NCBI GenBank assembly: GCA_038222225.1
Contig: JBBRHV010000048.1
Span: forward strand, 1-16,627
Source of the DNA: JAKLFA01 sp038222225
Lineage (GTDB): Bacteria > Omnitrophota > Gorgyraeia > Zapsychrales > JANLHA01
Reading direction: 5' to 3'
DNA: 16,627 bases
Numbering within the stretch: position 1 is the first letter of the stretch; each line of letters begins with the position of its first letter. Positions 8,677-15,819 of this stretch are shown piece by piece. The position numbers and the translations under genes are program-made. The notes beneath the pieces are model-generated. The model made no database searches, was not told the DNA's origin, and saw only the letters and a list, made by a program, of their open reading frames with translations.

Positions 8677-10159
8677 TTAGAGGTTGCCTTAATTTTTCGT
8701 GACCAAATGAGTGATGCTGAAGGGCTAAAATAATGGCATCAACCAGTTGTTTTTTGGTCAAATACTGTTTAATTGCATCTTTGACATTATTGGAATAAGT
8801 TTTTGCGAATAGTTCTTTTAGTGTTATCACATCGTTCTCATTGAACTCCTCAGCTCTTCCAACCATGTTTATTGCGCGGATAGCTTTATCAGTTTGAATG
8901 GAATCGTGAGTCCTCAAAAAATTTCTCGCCCCATTCAACGTCCACGGCCCGCTCAAAATCGAGGCGTTGGTGTCATTCTCTTGCGGATCAATTTCGACTT
9001 TCATGGTGAGATTTTTCCCCACCACCGAAGAGTTGACCATCCCGGCGCTGTTCGTTTTTCCAATATTAATATTGGCATCCTGAAACCCTCCGGAAAAATA
9101 CTGACGCGGAATCACGGTCTTACTTAATTCATCGTAATCTTCCTTAATATAGTCAAACACACCTTTTTTGTATGCCTCCATATATTGACCATAAATCCGT
9201 TCTTTCATCTGCGTATCATTGCTCTCGATACCTGCGGTTTTGTTCTGGTCAATATAGACCTTGGACATCAGGCTGTTCTTGACGGTTTGTTTGTACCATT
9301 TGGCCAAAATAAGGGAATGATAGATCTGACGCAGCGGGGCAAAGTTTTTTCCCTGATTGACTTCCTTTTCAATTTCCGGCAGGATCACTTCTCTGATAAT
9401 TTGTTTGGTTAACGCGGGTAGTTCCGTGTTGCCCGTGCCTTCAGACGCGCCCTGAATGCTGGAACCATTCGGATCAGCCTGACGGCTTTTCTGAAGCAAA
9501 ATGTAATCCTCATCCAGCATGACCTTCAGATACGTATCAACAATATAAACGGTGTTCTGATGCTCATACACAGTGGCCGTCTCCGGCAGGATCCAGACTT
9601 TATTGAATACATCGGTAGGAACACTGTCCACACCGTATTGCTCTTTGGCAATTTTATGAATACGCTTCCAGAATTTTTGTCCCAATTCATTCTCCGGATA
9701 GACCAGGGTGGCGGTGAGCTGCTTTAACATATAATCCTGCGCCAGCAAATCGCGGCCTAATTCGGTTTTGCCCAATTCCTCAGGAATGATCCGGTCTTGT
9801 TCATACGGAGATAAATTAACCCACAGGTCATTGTGCGGCACGGTCATCGAAGCCAGAAAATATTTTACCAGGCGCTCAGATTCGTTGCGCATCTCAGCGT
9901 CATTCAAATGAGTGTTGCCGCTATCCAGAATAAAATCAAATTGCAGCGGATTATCCGGATGAACAGTCATGCCTTTAAGCAGCACCGGAGTAAACGCAGG
10001 ACTGATGCTGACCATGGCCCCGGGAAGCGGCAAGGTGAGCCCAATGCTTTGCGCGTAACCCGGCGGCAGAATGGTTGTGGAAAGAAAAGTAAAGATAATG
10101 AGAACAGATAACAAGCGTACAACAAAACCAAATCGGTTATGCTGAATGGTGTTGTACAT
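8615..10159 (-). CDS. Exported N-module protein with start of HEAT region, truncated N-terminal part of a split gene (514 aa as read)
   Basis: I choose ATG 10159, not the TTG at 10198, because AGGGGG lies at SD distance and the paralogous gene at 6415 begins the same way. Residues 1-37 are a charged start, hydrophobic core and PPGYAQ, a likely export signal. About residues 38-404 match the N-module of the giant neighbour. From about 410 a HEAT-like region begins (GARNFL, DKAIRAINMVG), related to residues 245-275 of the downstream ORF (WARNFL, KKAIRALYIIG). The last 20 residues (KMLFLSHLLIPLSSIKSHSF) come from the apparently inverted segment and look unlike the family. With that segment flipped, the gene would run 10159 to 6629 as a 1176-aa protein. 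Confidence 0.8.
   Translation of the reverse strand: MYNTIQHNRFGFVVRLLSVLIIFTFLSTTILPPGYAQSIGLTLPLPGAMVSISPAFTPVLLKGMTVHPDNPLQFDFILDSGNTHLNDAEMRNESERLVKYFLASMTVPHNDLWVNLSPYEQDRIIPEELGKTELGRDLLAQDYMLKQLTATLVYPENELGQKFWKRIHKIAKEQYGVDSVPTDVFNKVWILPETATVYEHQNTVYIVDTYLKVMLDEDYILLQKSRQADPNGSSIQGASEGTGNTELPALTKQIIREVILPEIEKEVNQGKNFAPLRQIYHSLILAKWYKQTVKNSLMSKVYIDQNKTAGIESNDTQMKERIYGQYMEAYKKGVFDYIKEDYDELSKTVIPRQYFSGGFQDANINIGKTNSAGMVNSSVVGKNLTMKVEIDPQENDTNASILSGPWTLNGARNFLRTHDSIQTDKAIRAINMVGRAEEFNENDVITLKELFAKTYSNNVKDAIKQYLTKKQLVDAIILALQHHSFGHEKLRQPLKMLFLSHLLIPLSSIKSHSF
8677..8694. repeat. Right arm of perfect 18-bp inverted repeat
   Basis: TTAGAGGTTGCCTTAATT on the plus strand, the exact reverse complement of 8582-8599. 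On the minus strand it encodes KLRQPL in the last shared part of the upstream ORF. The inner spacer between the arms is 77 bp. Confidence 0.95.
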
Positions 10160-10209
10160 GGCTGCCCCCTGTTTTTGAATATGGAACCCTACGGGCAAAG
10201 CCCGTGGTC
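8962..10209 (-). repeat. Duplicated gene start, copy 2 (partner 5218-6465)
   Basis: Collinear with copy 1 at a fixed offset of 3744 bases, covering leader, SD, signal segment and about 400 codons. The tract 9939-10060 is identical to 6195-6316 over 122 bp including third codon positions. The outer limits are approximate. Confidence 0.85.
10191..10205 (-). promoter_or_regulatory. Leader hairpin upstream of the HEAT-repeat gene's SD
   Basis: In RNA sense ACGGGC-UUU-GCCCGU, a perfect 6-bp stem with a 3-nt loop about 32 nt before ATG 10159. It is the counterpart of the hairpin at 6447-6461. Confidence 0.45.
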
Positions 10210-10296
10210 AATTTTTTATCCGCCTTATTTTTTATTCGCGGAATCTACAATAACTTTCTGCGAAGGCAGATAAAAAAGCGTTTTCTTAGTAAAAAA

Positions 10297-10325
10297 AGCA
10301 TAGCATATTTTTGATAAAAAAACAA
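10297..10325 (-). promoter_or_regulatory. Sigma-70-type promoter for the HEAT-repeat gene
   Basis: Minus strand -35 TTGTTT (10325-10320), 17-bp spacer, -10 TATGCT (10302-10297) preceded by TGC, which gives an extended -10. Transcription would start near 10290 and leave a leader of about 130 nt. A 13-nt palindrome AACAAAGTTTGTT (10321-10333) overlaps the -35 box and could be an operator or chance. This lies in the 312-base gap 10160-10471, which otherwise holds only the leader hairpin and a weak terminator. Confidence 0.55.
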
Positions 10326-10340
10326 ACTTTGTTCAGGGGA

Positions 10341-10385
10341 CAAAAAAACCGCCCCGGATTCAATAATCAGGAGCGCGCCCTTTTT
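10341..10385 (-). terminator. Candidate terminator after the spermidine-synthase-like gene
   Basis: Minus strand: a G/C-rich stretch (GGGCGCGCTCC), an A/T-rich loop, then CCGGGGCGG followed by seven T. The best stem I can draw is about six pairs with a bulge and a G-U pair, so it is weak. Its position between the end of the operon and the next promoter supports it. Confidence 0.35.
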
Positions 10386-10471
10386 TCCTTCACAGAATAA
10401 AACTCTTGGTAATCAATAAGATAAGGACTCCACATTCCCCAGGGACCGGTAGCAAGACATTCGTGCCTGCC

Positions 10472-12127
10472 TCATTTTATTTTTAAAAAGACAAGCGCGA
10501 AATATAGCCCGGCTGCGATTAAAAAATACGCATTGATCCCTGTGACAAAGCATAAATAGATGCTAATAAGGCTTCCCACAATCGACATGTAGCCATTAAA
10601 GGCCCAAGCCCATGGGATTAAATGAGGGCGCTGTGTATTGATTTTTTTCAGCCCCTGAGGAAAAAGCATGCCTAATAGCCACCCCAGCGGGAAAATAAAC
10701 AGAACGGATAGGCCTAGCCGCCCGAAAAACGGCGAGCCCAGGCAGGCCGCGATAATCTTGTCAAGAATCAAATAGTAGAGAATCAAAACGCCAGTCACCA
10801 GAACCGCCGCCTTAGGAATGCTGAGCACGTTCTCACGAAACAAAAGGCTGGAAGACGCGCTCCCAATGCCGCTCGAAACTAAAAGACCCGCTAAGACCAC
10901 CGAGAACGCATAGACTGGATTGCCCAAAAAAAAGGTAAATCTTTGCAGAATTGAGATCTCAGCAAACATATACCCCAGCCCAAGCAGCGCAAAATAGGCA
11001 AGCCATTTTGCATCCGCGAACGTCACCGAAAATCTTTTAATCCAAAACAAAGGAGCCATGATCAGCAGAAAACTTCCGCTGATAAAAATAAAAATAAAGG
11101 CGAACATCACTTCTTGCAAAGAGTACTCCGACAATACAGACAACAGACTCTTTCCTGCCCATACTTCTCTGAGCCCTTTCAGATTGATCCCATTAAAACG
11201 AAACTGGTTATATATATATGGCTTGTCATCCGTCATGAGCGTCAGGTCCATCGCATTCTTTTTGCTCAGGTCGTTCATCAGTTTTTCGATGTCAGGATGC
11301 CGTAAGATCAAACGATCTATGGCATATCGTGGATGCACATAAAAAGGAGAAAGAACCACTTCTAACCCCATTTCAGAAATAGACGGCGACATCGCGCTCA
11401 TCTGCTCTGCGGTAAAAGGGGTATTCTTGATCAAAAAGTCCCTTGCCTGAAACGGATCCCAAATATCTTTTTGGTCTGAGCCCGTCTCCAGGACAGACCG
11501 TTTGACCATCTCAACAATATGCTGTTGTGCATCGGGATAGCCCAAATCCTCAAACGCAGCCTTGATCGTCGCCAACAATCGTGACGACCCATGAACAAGC
11601 CCCACAACCCCTCCTGGGTTGAGTTTTCTCAAATAAGCCTTCATGGCTTCTTTTGTATATAAATATTGGCCTGTATAGGAGGATACCCCCATATAATTAG
11701 CCGGTGTTGCTCCGGACCAAGATAAGATGATGGCATCATATGTTTGGGAAGATTGTTCAAAAAAGCTTCTTCCTTCCTGAACAACCATCTGCACATTGCC
11801 CTTATCGAAAAATTCTTTTAAATGAAATTCCGGCATCTCCAAGGCCTTGCGCACCATCAAAGGATTCAGCTCCACACCAGTGATATGAGCTTGCCCGTTG
11901 GAATAACTATATGCCTCGATCATATCTTTCCCCGTGCCCGCGAATAAAATAAGCAGGTCCTGCGGCTGTTTTATAAGAAAAGCCAACATGACAGGTGAGA
12001 AACCGTCGTAGAGTTTTCTTGCAAATGGATCCTCCGGACAAAACGGGAGCAAATGGGCTTTTCCTGAATTAAAATTAAGGACAAAATTATACTTATACTG
12101 CCCCTTCTCCCCAGCAGGAGAACGCAC
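10472..12127 (-). CDS. Membrane spermidine-synthase-like protein, synthase and C-terminal membrane part (frameshifted from the upstream ORF)
   Basis: As read, the ORF begins at GTG 12127, overlapping the stop of the preceding ORF by one base and with no SD, so it is not an independent gene. Residues 1-250 form a Rossmann fold of the spermidine-synthase/methyltransferase type: motif I LILFAGTGKDMIEA (59-72), acidic residue in GVELNP (84-89), then DAIILSWSG (131-139), YLYTKEAMKAYLRKLNPGG and TDDKPYIYNQF. About six membrane segments follow, from near residue 340 to the end. This layout, a synthase domain set between two membrane blocks, occurs in a poorly characterised family of about 800 residues. 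Actual polyamine synthesis is doubtful; treat it as an uncharacterised integral-membrane transferase. Confidence 0.75.
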   Translation of the reverse strand: MRSPAGEKGQYKYNFVLNFNSGKAHLLPFCPEDPFARKLYDGFSPVMLAFLIKQPQDLLILFAGTGKDMIEAYSYSNGQAHITGVELNPLMVRKALEMPEFHLKEFFDKGNVQMVVQEGRSFFEQSSQTYDAIILSWSGATPANYMGVSSYTGQYLYTKEAMKAYLRKLNPGGVVGLVHGSSRLLATIKAAFEDLGYPDAQQHIVEMVKRSVLETGSDQKDIWDPFQARDFLIKNTPFTAEQMSAMSPSISEMGLEVVLSPFYVHPRYAIDRLILRHPDIEKLMNDLSKKNAMDLTLMTDDKPYIYNQFRFNGINLKGLREVWAGKSLLSVLSEYSLQEVMFAFIFIFISGSFLLIMAPLFWIKRFSVTFADAKWLAYFALLGLGYMFAEISILQRFTFFLGNPVYAFSVVLAGLLVSSGIGSASSSLLFRENVLSIPKAAVLVTGVLILYYLILDKIIAACLGSPFFGRLGLSVLFIFPLGWLLGMLFPQGLKKINTQRPHLIPWAWAFNGYMSIVGSLISIYLCFVTGINAYFLIAAGLYFALVFLKIK

Positions 12128-12912
12128 TAATGCCGTCCGTGAATAGATATTCCATCTGGCCCAAAGTTCCTCACTATGCTCCTCCCCCCCCCCCTAATAT
12201 CCGAGGGCAGCTTAATTTCAAAAATACCGAATTTTATATTCATAAAAAGTAGAACTGCTGCTGCTACAGCCAAAAGAACAGGCGTCAATGCCCTAATCAC
12301 ATGCGCCCCACCGCTCAGACGGCGGTTTAAAAACCATGCCAAGACAAACGCAGCTAAAGACAGCACGATCAATACCGAACCCACCTGCAGCACACTCAAA
12401 ACAATGACGGCAAAAATGCATCCGCAAGCTGCTCCGCAGAGATCGAACAGATAAAGACGAGGGCTTTGTTCAGGATGTTCCCTGTACAACGCGCACATGA
12501 TGAGCCCAAACTGAAAAAAAGATATTGAAAAAAGACAGCCGGCAAGAATAGAACAGGAAAATATGTGCAGTTTAAAGTAAGCAGAAAAAATTTGATTCTG
12601 AAGCAGCGAAGCTTGACTGATGACCGCCAGGGCAAACCGGTTATAGCACAGAAGAATCACCATGGAAATAATGATATGCATTCCGCCGATCATCAATTGC
12701 CGCGCCCAAGTCGTCATGCCGTATTTTTCATCAAAACGCGCGTCACCCTGCCGAATATAGATAAAAATCCCCTCTAAAGTCAACCCTAAAAAAGCGAATG
12801 ATATGGCAAAGAAAGGAAGATACGCGATCACATCCAGGAACAAGCACAGAATAATCTGCAATGAAAGGATAACAAAGCTAAGACAAAAAATAGTGAAATA
12901 CCGTATGTTCAT
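12127..12912 (-). CDS. Membrane spermidine-synthase-like protein, N-terminal membrane part (261 aa, frameshifted)
   Basis: Start ATG 12912 follows AAGGGGGAG about 12 nt upstream, 38 nt after the PilT-like gene. The ORF has about six or seven hydrophobic segments and the family-typical RLYLFDLCGAACGC (comparable to LYxxDLxGAxxG in membrane-bound spermidine-synthase-like proteins). It loses frame at an 11-G tract (12184-12194); after the tract the residues RSIVRNFGPDGISIHGRH look random. With 9 or 12 G the frame reads EEHSEELWARWNIYSRTAL and joins the next ORF, restoring the expected WNxxSR start of the synthase domain. A full gene with 9 G would encode 812 aa. Confidence 0.75.
   Translation of the reverse strand: MNIRYFTIFCLSFVILSLQIILCLFLDVIAYLPFFAISFAFLGLTLEGIFIYIRQGDARFDEKYGMTTWARQLMIGGMHIIISMVILLCYNRFALAVISQASLLQNQIFSAYFKLHIFSCSILAGCLFSISFFQFGLIMCALYREHPEQSPRLYLFDLCGAACGCIFAVIVLSVLQVGSVLIVLSLAAFVLAWFLNRRLSGGAHVIRALTPVLLAVAAAVLLFMNIKFGIFEIKLPSDIRGGGRSIVRNFGPDGISIHGRH
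12184..12194 (-). repeat. 11-bp poly-G tract (poly-C on plus strand) at a frameshift
   Basis: Eleven consecutive C on the plus strand, G in coding sense, exactly where the reading frame of the spermidine-synthase-like gene breaks. Two bases fewer or one more restores the frame. Such tracts are known slippage sites, in replication (phase variation), in transcription, and in sequencing. Confidence 0.95.
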
Positions 12913-12950
12913 TTCAAAAACGCTCCCCCTTCTTTAAACACGAAGGCCTT

Positions 12951-14033
12951 TTACATATCCGTAATGCGGCGAATGCCTTTGATCTCTAGATCAAATTCAT
13001 CCCGGCTGTCCGCGCGCAGACGCGCGTCATCTTCGTTTACCAACCCCGCACGCACAAGGCCGATCAAAGATTGCTTAAAAGACTGCATGCCGAACAGCTC
13101 CCCTTCATCAATGAACTGCTGGATCTGATTGACCTTGCCTTCGCGGATCAGCCGCGCCACTGTCGGAGTGACCACCATCGTTTCAAAGGCCGGAATACGG
13201 CCCTGCCCATCCTTGCGGGGCAACAAGCGCAAAGAAACCACACCCTTTAAAAGCGTGGACAGCTGCGAATACACTTCTTCATGCAGATAAGGCGGGAAAA
13301 AATTCACGATCCGCGTTAATGTCTGCACCGCGTTGATCGTGTGAAAGGTGCTGACCACAAAAGCCCCCAGTTCGGTGGCGGTCATGGCCGCGCGCATCGT
13401 GTCCACATCCCGAATATTGCCAATATAAATAATGTCCGGGCTTTGCTGCGTCACATGCTTGAGCGCGTCCGGATAGGACGGAACATCCACCTCCAGCTCG
13501 CGCTGATTGATAATGCTTTGTTTATGCGTGAATAAAAACTCGATCGGATCTTCGATGGTCACAATATGTTTATGCTGACCCTGATTGATCACCTCTAACA
13601 TCGAGGCAATAGCCGTTGATTTTCCGCTGCCAGCCGGGCCGCAGAGCAGAACCAGGCCCGAGCATTCCGTGCAGAATTTGCTGAGGACTTCCTCGGGAAG
13701 GCTCAGCTGATCAAACGAACGGATCTCGGTGCGCACATGACGGGCCACCAGCGCCGGCGAACCGCGCTGAACAAACATGTTCACGCGAAACCGTCCGACA
13801 TCCGGCTCAACATGAATAAAATCAACGCCCATATTTTCCTGAAAACGCGCCCGCTTGTCCTCATCTTCCAGCAGAAGATCGGCAATGATCCGCATCTCCT
13901 TGAGCGTGATCACATGTTCCTCGATCAATTCGATCCGGCCGTGAATGCGGGCCCGCGGCGCCGTATTGACGGATAAAAACAAGTCAGAAGCTTCCTTCTC
14001 AACCATATTTTGAAATACTTGACGTAAATCCAT
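12951..14033 (-). CDS. pilT: PilT-family type IV pilus ATPase with altered Walker B (360 aa)
   Basis: ATG 14033 with SD GAGAGGGG close upstream; length is typical of PilT/PilU. The N-terminal PAS-like domain (1-115) is followed by a RecA-like ATPase domain. Walker A is GPAGSGKST (132-140), the Asp box is IVTIEDPIEFLF (158-168), and the His box is STFHTIN with H231. The C-terminal ARLIREGK (293-300) corresponds to the PilT AIRNLIRE motif. The Walker B segment reads PDIIYIGNIRD (199-209), whereas PilT and PilU have GE(M/L/I)RD. The catalytic Glu is therefore Asn206 (codon AAT). In the known family this ATPase powers pilus retraction; with Asn the enzyme may hydrolyse ATP poorly or be a regulatory partner of another copy. 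No other pilus gene is in the window. Confidence 0.88.
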   Translation of the reverse strand: MDLRQVFQNMVEKEASDLFLSVNTAPRARIHGRIELIEEHVITLKEMRIIADLLLEDEDKRARFQENMGVDFIHVEPDVGRFRVNMFVQRGSPALVARHVRTEIRSFDQLSLPEEVLSKFCTECSGLVLLCGPAGSGKSTAIASMLEVINQGQHKHIVTIEDPIEFLFTHKQSIINQRELEVDVPSYPDALKHVTQQSPDIIYIGNIRDVDTMRAAMTATELGAFVVSTFHTINAVQTLTRIVNFFPPYLHEEVYSQLSTLLKGVVSLRLLPRKDGQGRIPAFETMVVTPTVARLIREGKVNQIQQFIDEGELFGMQSFKQSLIGLVRAGLVNEDDARLRADSRDEFDLEIKGIRRITDM

Positions 14034-14100
14034 AATCCCCTCTCTCTAAAAAATTATTGAATCCACATACAGTTATAGCATATCATTTTTAAAGATACTC
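14034..14100 (-). promoter_or_regulatory. Possible extended -10 promoter before the PilT-like gene
   Basis: At the end of the methyltransferase gene the minus strand has TGCTATAAC, an extended -10 form like the TGCTATGCT of the promoter near 10300. I see no good -35 box. It may be an internal operon promoter; weak evidence. Confidence 0.25.
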
Positions 14101-14435
14101 TGGCCAGCGGTTCTGCTTTTTTTTAATGCCCTGATATTTTTAAAAATATCCCGCTCTACGGCCAAAAGTTTCTCTTTGCGCCCATCCGCGCAGCCAACGT
14201 ATTGGCCAGGCGTTCCATCCGCGCGCACGACCCGATGGCAGGGGATCATCAGCGGAAAAGGATTTTTCTTTAACGCCGTGCCGACCGCCCGCACCGCCTT
14301 GGGACGTCCAATCACGTTAGCCACCCATTGATAACTGCGCGTTTCCCCCAACGGGATCGTCATCACAACGGACAGCACCTTCCACTGAAATTCCGTCAGA
14401 AAATATTTTTGATCCTCGATTCTTACTTCTATCAC
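14073..14435 (-). CDS. ogt: Methylated-DNA--protein-cysteine methyltransferase, short form (120 aa)
   Basis: The protein is essentially only the C-terminal active domain of O6-alkylguanine-DNA alkyltransferases. The acceptor motif is IPCHRV with Cys66, so it is a repair enzyme and not an ATL protein, which has Trp at that place. The helix-turn-helix with the Arg finger is RPKAVRAVGTAL (Arg49), and the NPFPLMIPCHR hinge is intact. The start is GTG 14435, with AAGGCAGG about 7 nt upstream. It lies 46 nt after uvrC, so two DNA-repair genes are neighbours in the operon. The last 20 residues are a basic tail outside the domain. The N-terminal domain of longer Ada/Ogt proteins is missing, which is common. 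Confidence 0.88.
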   Translation of the reverse strand: MIEVRIEDQKYFLTEFQWKVLSVVMTIPLGETRSYQWVANVIGRPKAVRAVGTALKKNPFPLMIPCHRVVRADGTPGQYVGCADGRKEKLLAVERDIFKNIRALKKSRTAGQSIFKNDML

Positions 14436-14481
14436 TTTTTTTCCTGCCTTGATGTTGAATTTTCTCCCTCTACGCGCTACG

Positions 14482-15819
14482 CTATTTTAATAATCCTTTC
14501 GCCCTCAAGTGCCGATGATAATTCACCGCAAACCGGTGCGCCTCATCACGGCAGCGCTGCAATAACTTTAACGCCAGCGATTGCCGCGGCAGAACAACGG
14601 CCTTGCGTTTGCCCGGCAGAAAAACCTCTTCCTCGCGTTTGGCCAAACCGATCACCGGAACCTCAACTCCCAGCTTCTCAAGTTCCGCAAAAGCCGCTGA
14701 CAGTTGTCCTTTTCCCCCGTCCACCATGATCAGGTCAGGAAACAGCTTGCCTTCCTTTTGAAGACGGGAATAGCGCCGGCGCACCACTTCCGCCATCATC
14801 GAAACATCATCGATGCCGGTCACGGTTTTGATCTTGAACCGGCGGTAGTTGGCTTTGTCCGGTTTTCCGTTAAAAAAAGAAACCATGGAACCGACGCTGA
14901 ATTGCCCCATGATATTGGAGATATCAAATGTTTCGGTGCGCTGCGGCGGACGCGGCAGGCCCAGCACGCGCTGCAACTGCTCCGCCTCTTTAAAATAATT
15001 GATGTCCTGCGTTCCGGAAAACAAGGCGCCCAAGGCCCGGAGCTGATCGCGCACTTTGGCCGCCTTCTCATAATGCTGCTGGCTGGACAAGCGCCCCATG
15101 TCTTTCGTTAGTTTTTTATAGAGATTGTCTTTTTTCCCGTCAAGGATCAGCCGGATATTACGGACCGCTTGATTGTATTCCCAGCGACTCTGGTGCTGAA
15201 TGCAGGGCGCGTCACACAAGCCCATATCATAATCCAGGCACGCCTTGTCCGGGAACGGATCGCATGTGCGGAATAAAAAAATACGGCGCAGGATCAGGAG
15301 CGCCTCACGGATCAGCCGGGGACTGGTATACGGACCGTAATAGACGGATTGCGGATTGAACTCCCGGGGACGCACCAACGTGATGCGAGGAAATTCTTCG
15401 GCGGTGATTTCAATATAGGGATAACTCTTATCATCGCGCAGGTCAACATTGTACCTGGGCTGATATTCCTTGATCAGGACCGCTTCCAGGATCAGGGCCT
15501 CGGCTTCGCTTTCAGTGGAGATATGATCAATATCAGAAATCTTCTCAACCAAAAAATCTGTCTTAGAAAGAACTTTCCGCCGACGGAAATGAGGCTTTCC
15601 GCTCTCCTTTTTAAAGTCAGCCTCATTCCAGAGTTGCGTCTTTCCTGTCTTTTTTAATGGAAAGACGCCTCTGAAATAGGACTGCACCCTTTTGCGCAGA
15701 TCCACGGCCTTTCCGACATAGATCACGCCGCCCCGCGCATCCTTCATCAGATACACCCCACTGGTGCCGGGCAAAGCGCGGATCGTTTCCTTTAAATGAT
15801 CACTGATCCTTTCTGCCAC
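14482..15819 (-). CDS. uvrC: Excinuclease ABC subunit C, lacking the HhH tail and with an insertion (445 aa)
   Basis: Makes the two incisions in UvrABC nucleotide-excision repair. The GIY-YIG nuclease domain is at 14-115 (GVYLM, VIYVGKA, SEAEALILE). The Cys set C186, C194, C202 and C206 matches the conserved UvrC Fe-S cysteines. The UVR-type UvrB-binding helix is near 232-268, and the RNase H-like 5' nuclease has D299 (TFDISN), D367 (MVDGGKGQL) and H428 (RDEAHRF). It ends at RAKGLLK, without the C-terminal (HhH)2 domain of the usual protein of about 600 residues. Residues 51-79 are extra relative to the family, sit in the GIY-YIG domain and are encoded by two DNA hairpins. Start GTG 15819 has GGGAG 7 nt upstream and lies inside murJ (20-nt overlap), suggesting translational coupling. 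Confidence 0.93.
   Translation of the reverse strand: MAERISDHLKETIRALPGTSGVYLMKDARGGVIYVGKAVDLRKRVQSYFRGVFPLKKTGKTQLWNEADFKKESGKPHFRRRKVLSKTDFLVEKISDIDHISTESEAEALILEAVLIKEYQPRYNVDLRDDKSYPYIEITAEEFPRITLVRPREFNPQSVYYGPYTSPRLIREALLILRRIFLFRTCDPFPDKACLDYDMGLCDAPCIQHQSRWEYNQAVRNIRLILDGKKDNLYKKLTKDMGRLSSQQHYEKAAKVRDQLRALGALFSGTQDINYFKEAEQLQRVLGLPRPPQRTETFDISNIMGQFSVGSMVSFFNGKPDKANYRRFKIKTVTGIDDVSMMAEVVRRRYSRLQKEGKLFPDLIMVDGGKGQLSAAFAELEKLGVEVPVIGLAKREEEVFLPGKRKAVVLPRQSLALKLLQRCRDEAHRFAVNYHRHLRAKGLLK
15585..15668 (-). repeat. Double-hairpin element inserted in frame in uvrC (84 nt)
   Basis: Two adjacent hairpins: 15636-15645 pairs with 15659-15668 (GCGTCTTTCC/GGAAAGACGC, 10 bp), and 15585-15596 pairs with 15619-15629 (11 bp with one bulged base). 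Their span of 84 nt is 28 codons and coincides with the UvrC residues that have no counterpart in ordinary UvrC, between SYFR and KTDFLVEKI. This resembles in-frame palindromic element insertions described in Rickettsia (RPE). The exact boundaries are inferred. Confidence 0.6.

Noticed and set aside
10328..10343. GTTCAGGGGACA, which resembles sequences seen near REP-type (RAYT) repeats
   Set aside because: A single short match with no second copy and no transposase in the window; it is not enough to call a mobile element.
14328..15111. Plus-strand ORFs opposite uvrC
   Set aside because: They lie opposite the conserved RNase H-like and UVR parts of UvrC and are shadows of a GC-rich coding strand.
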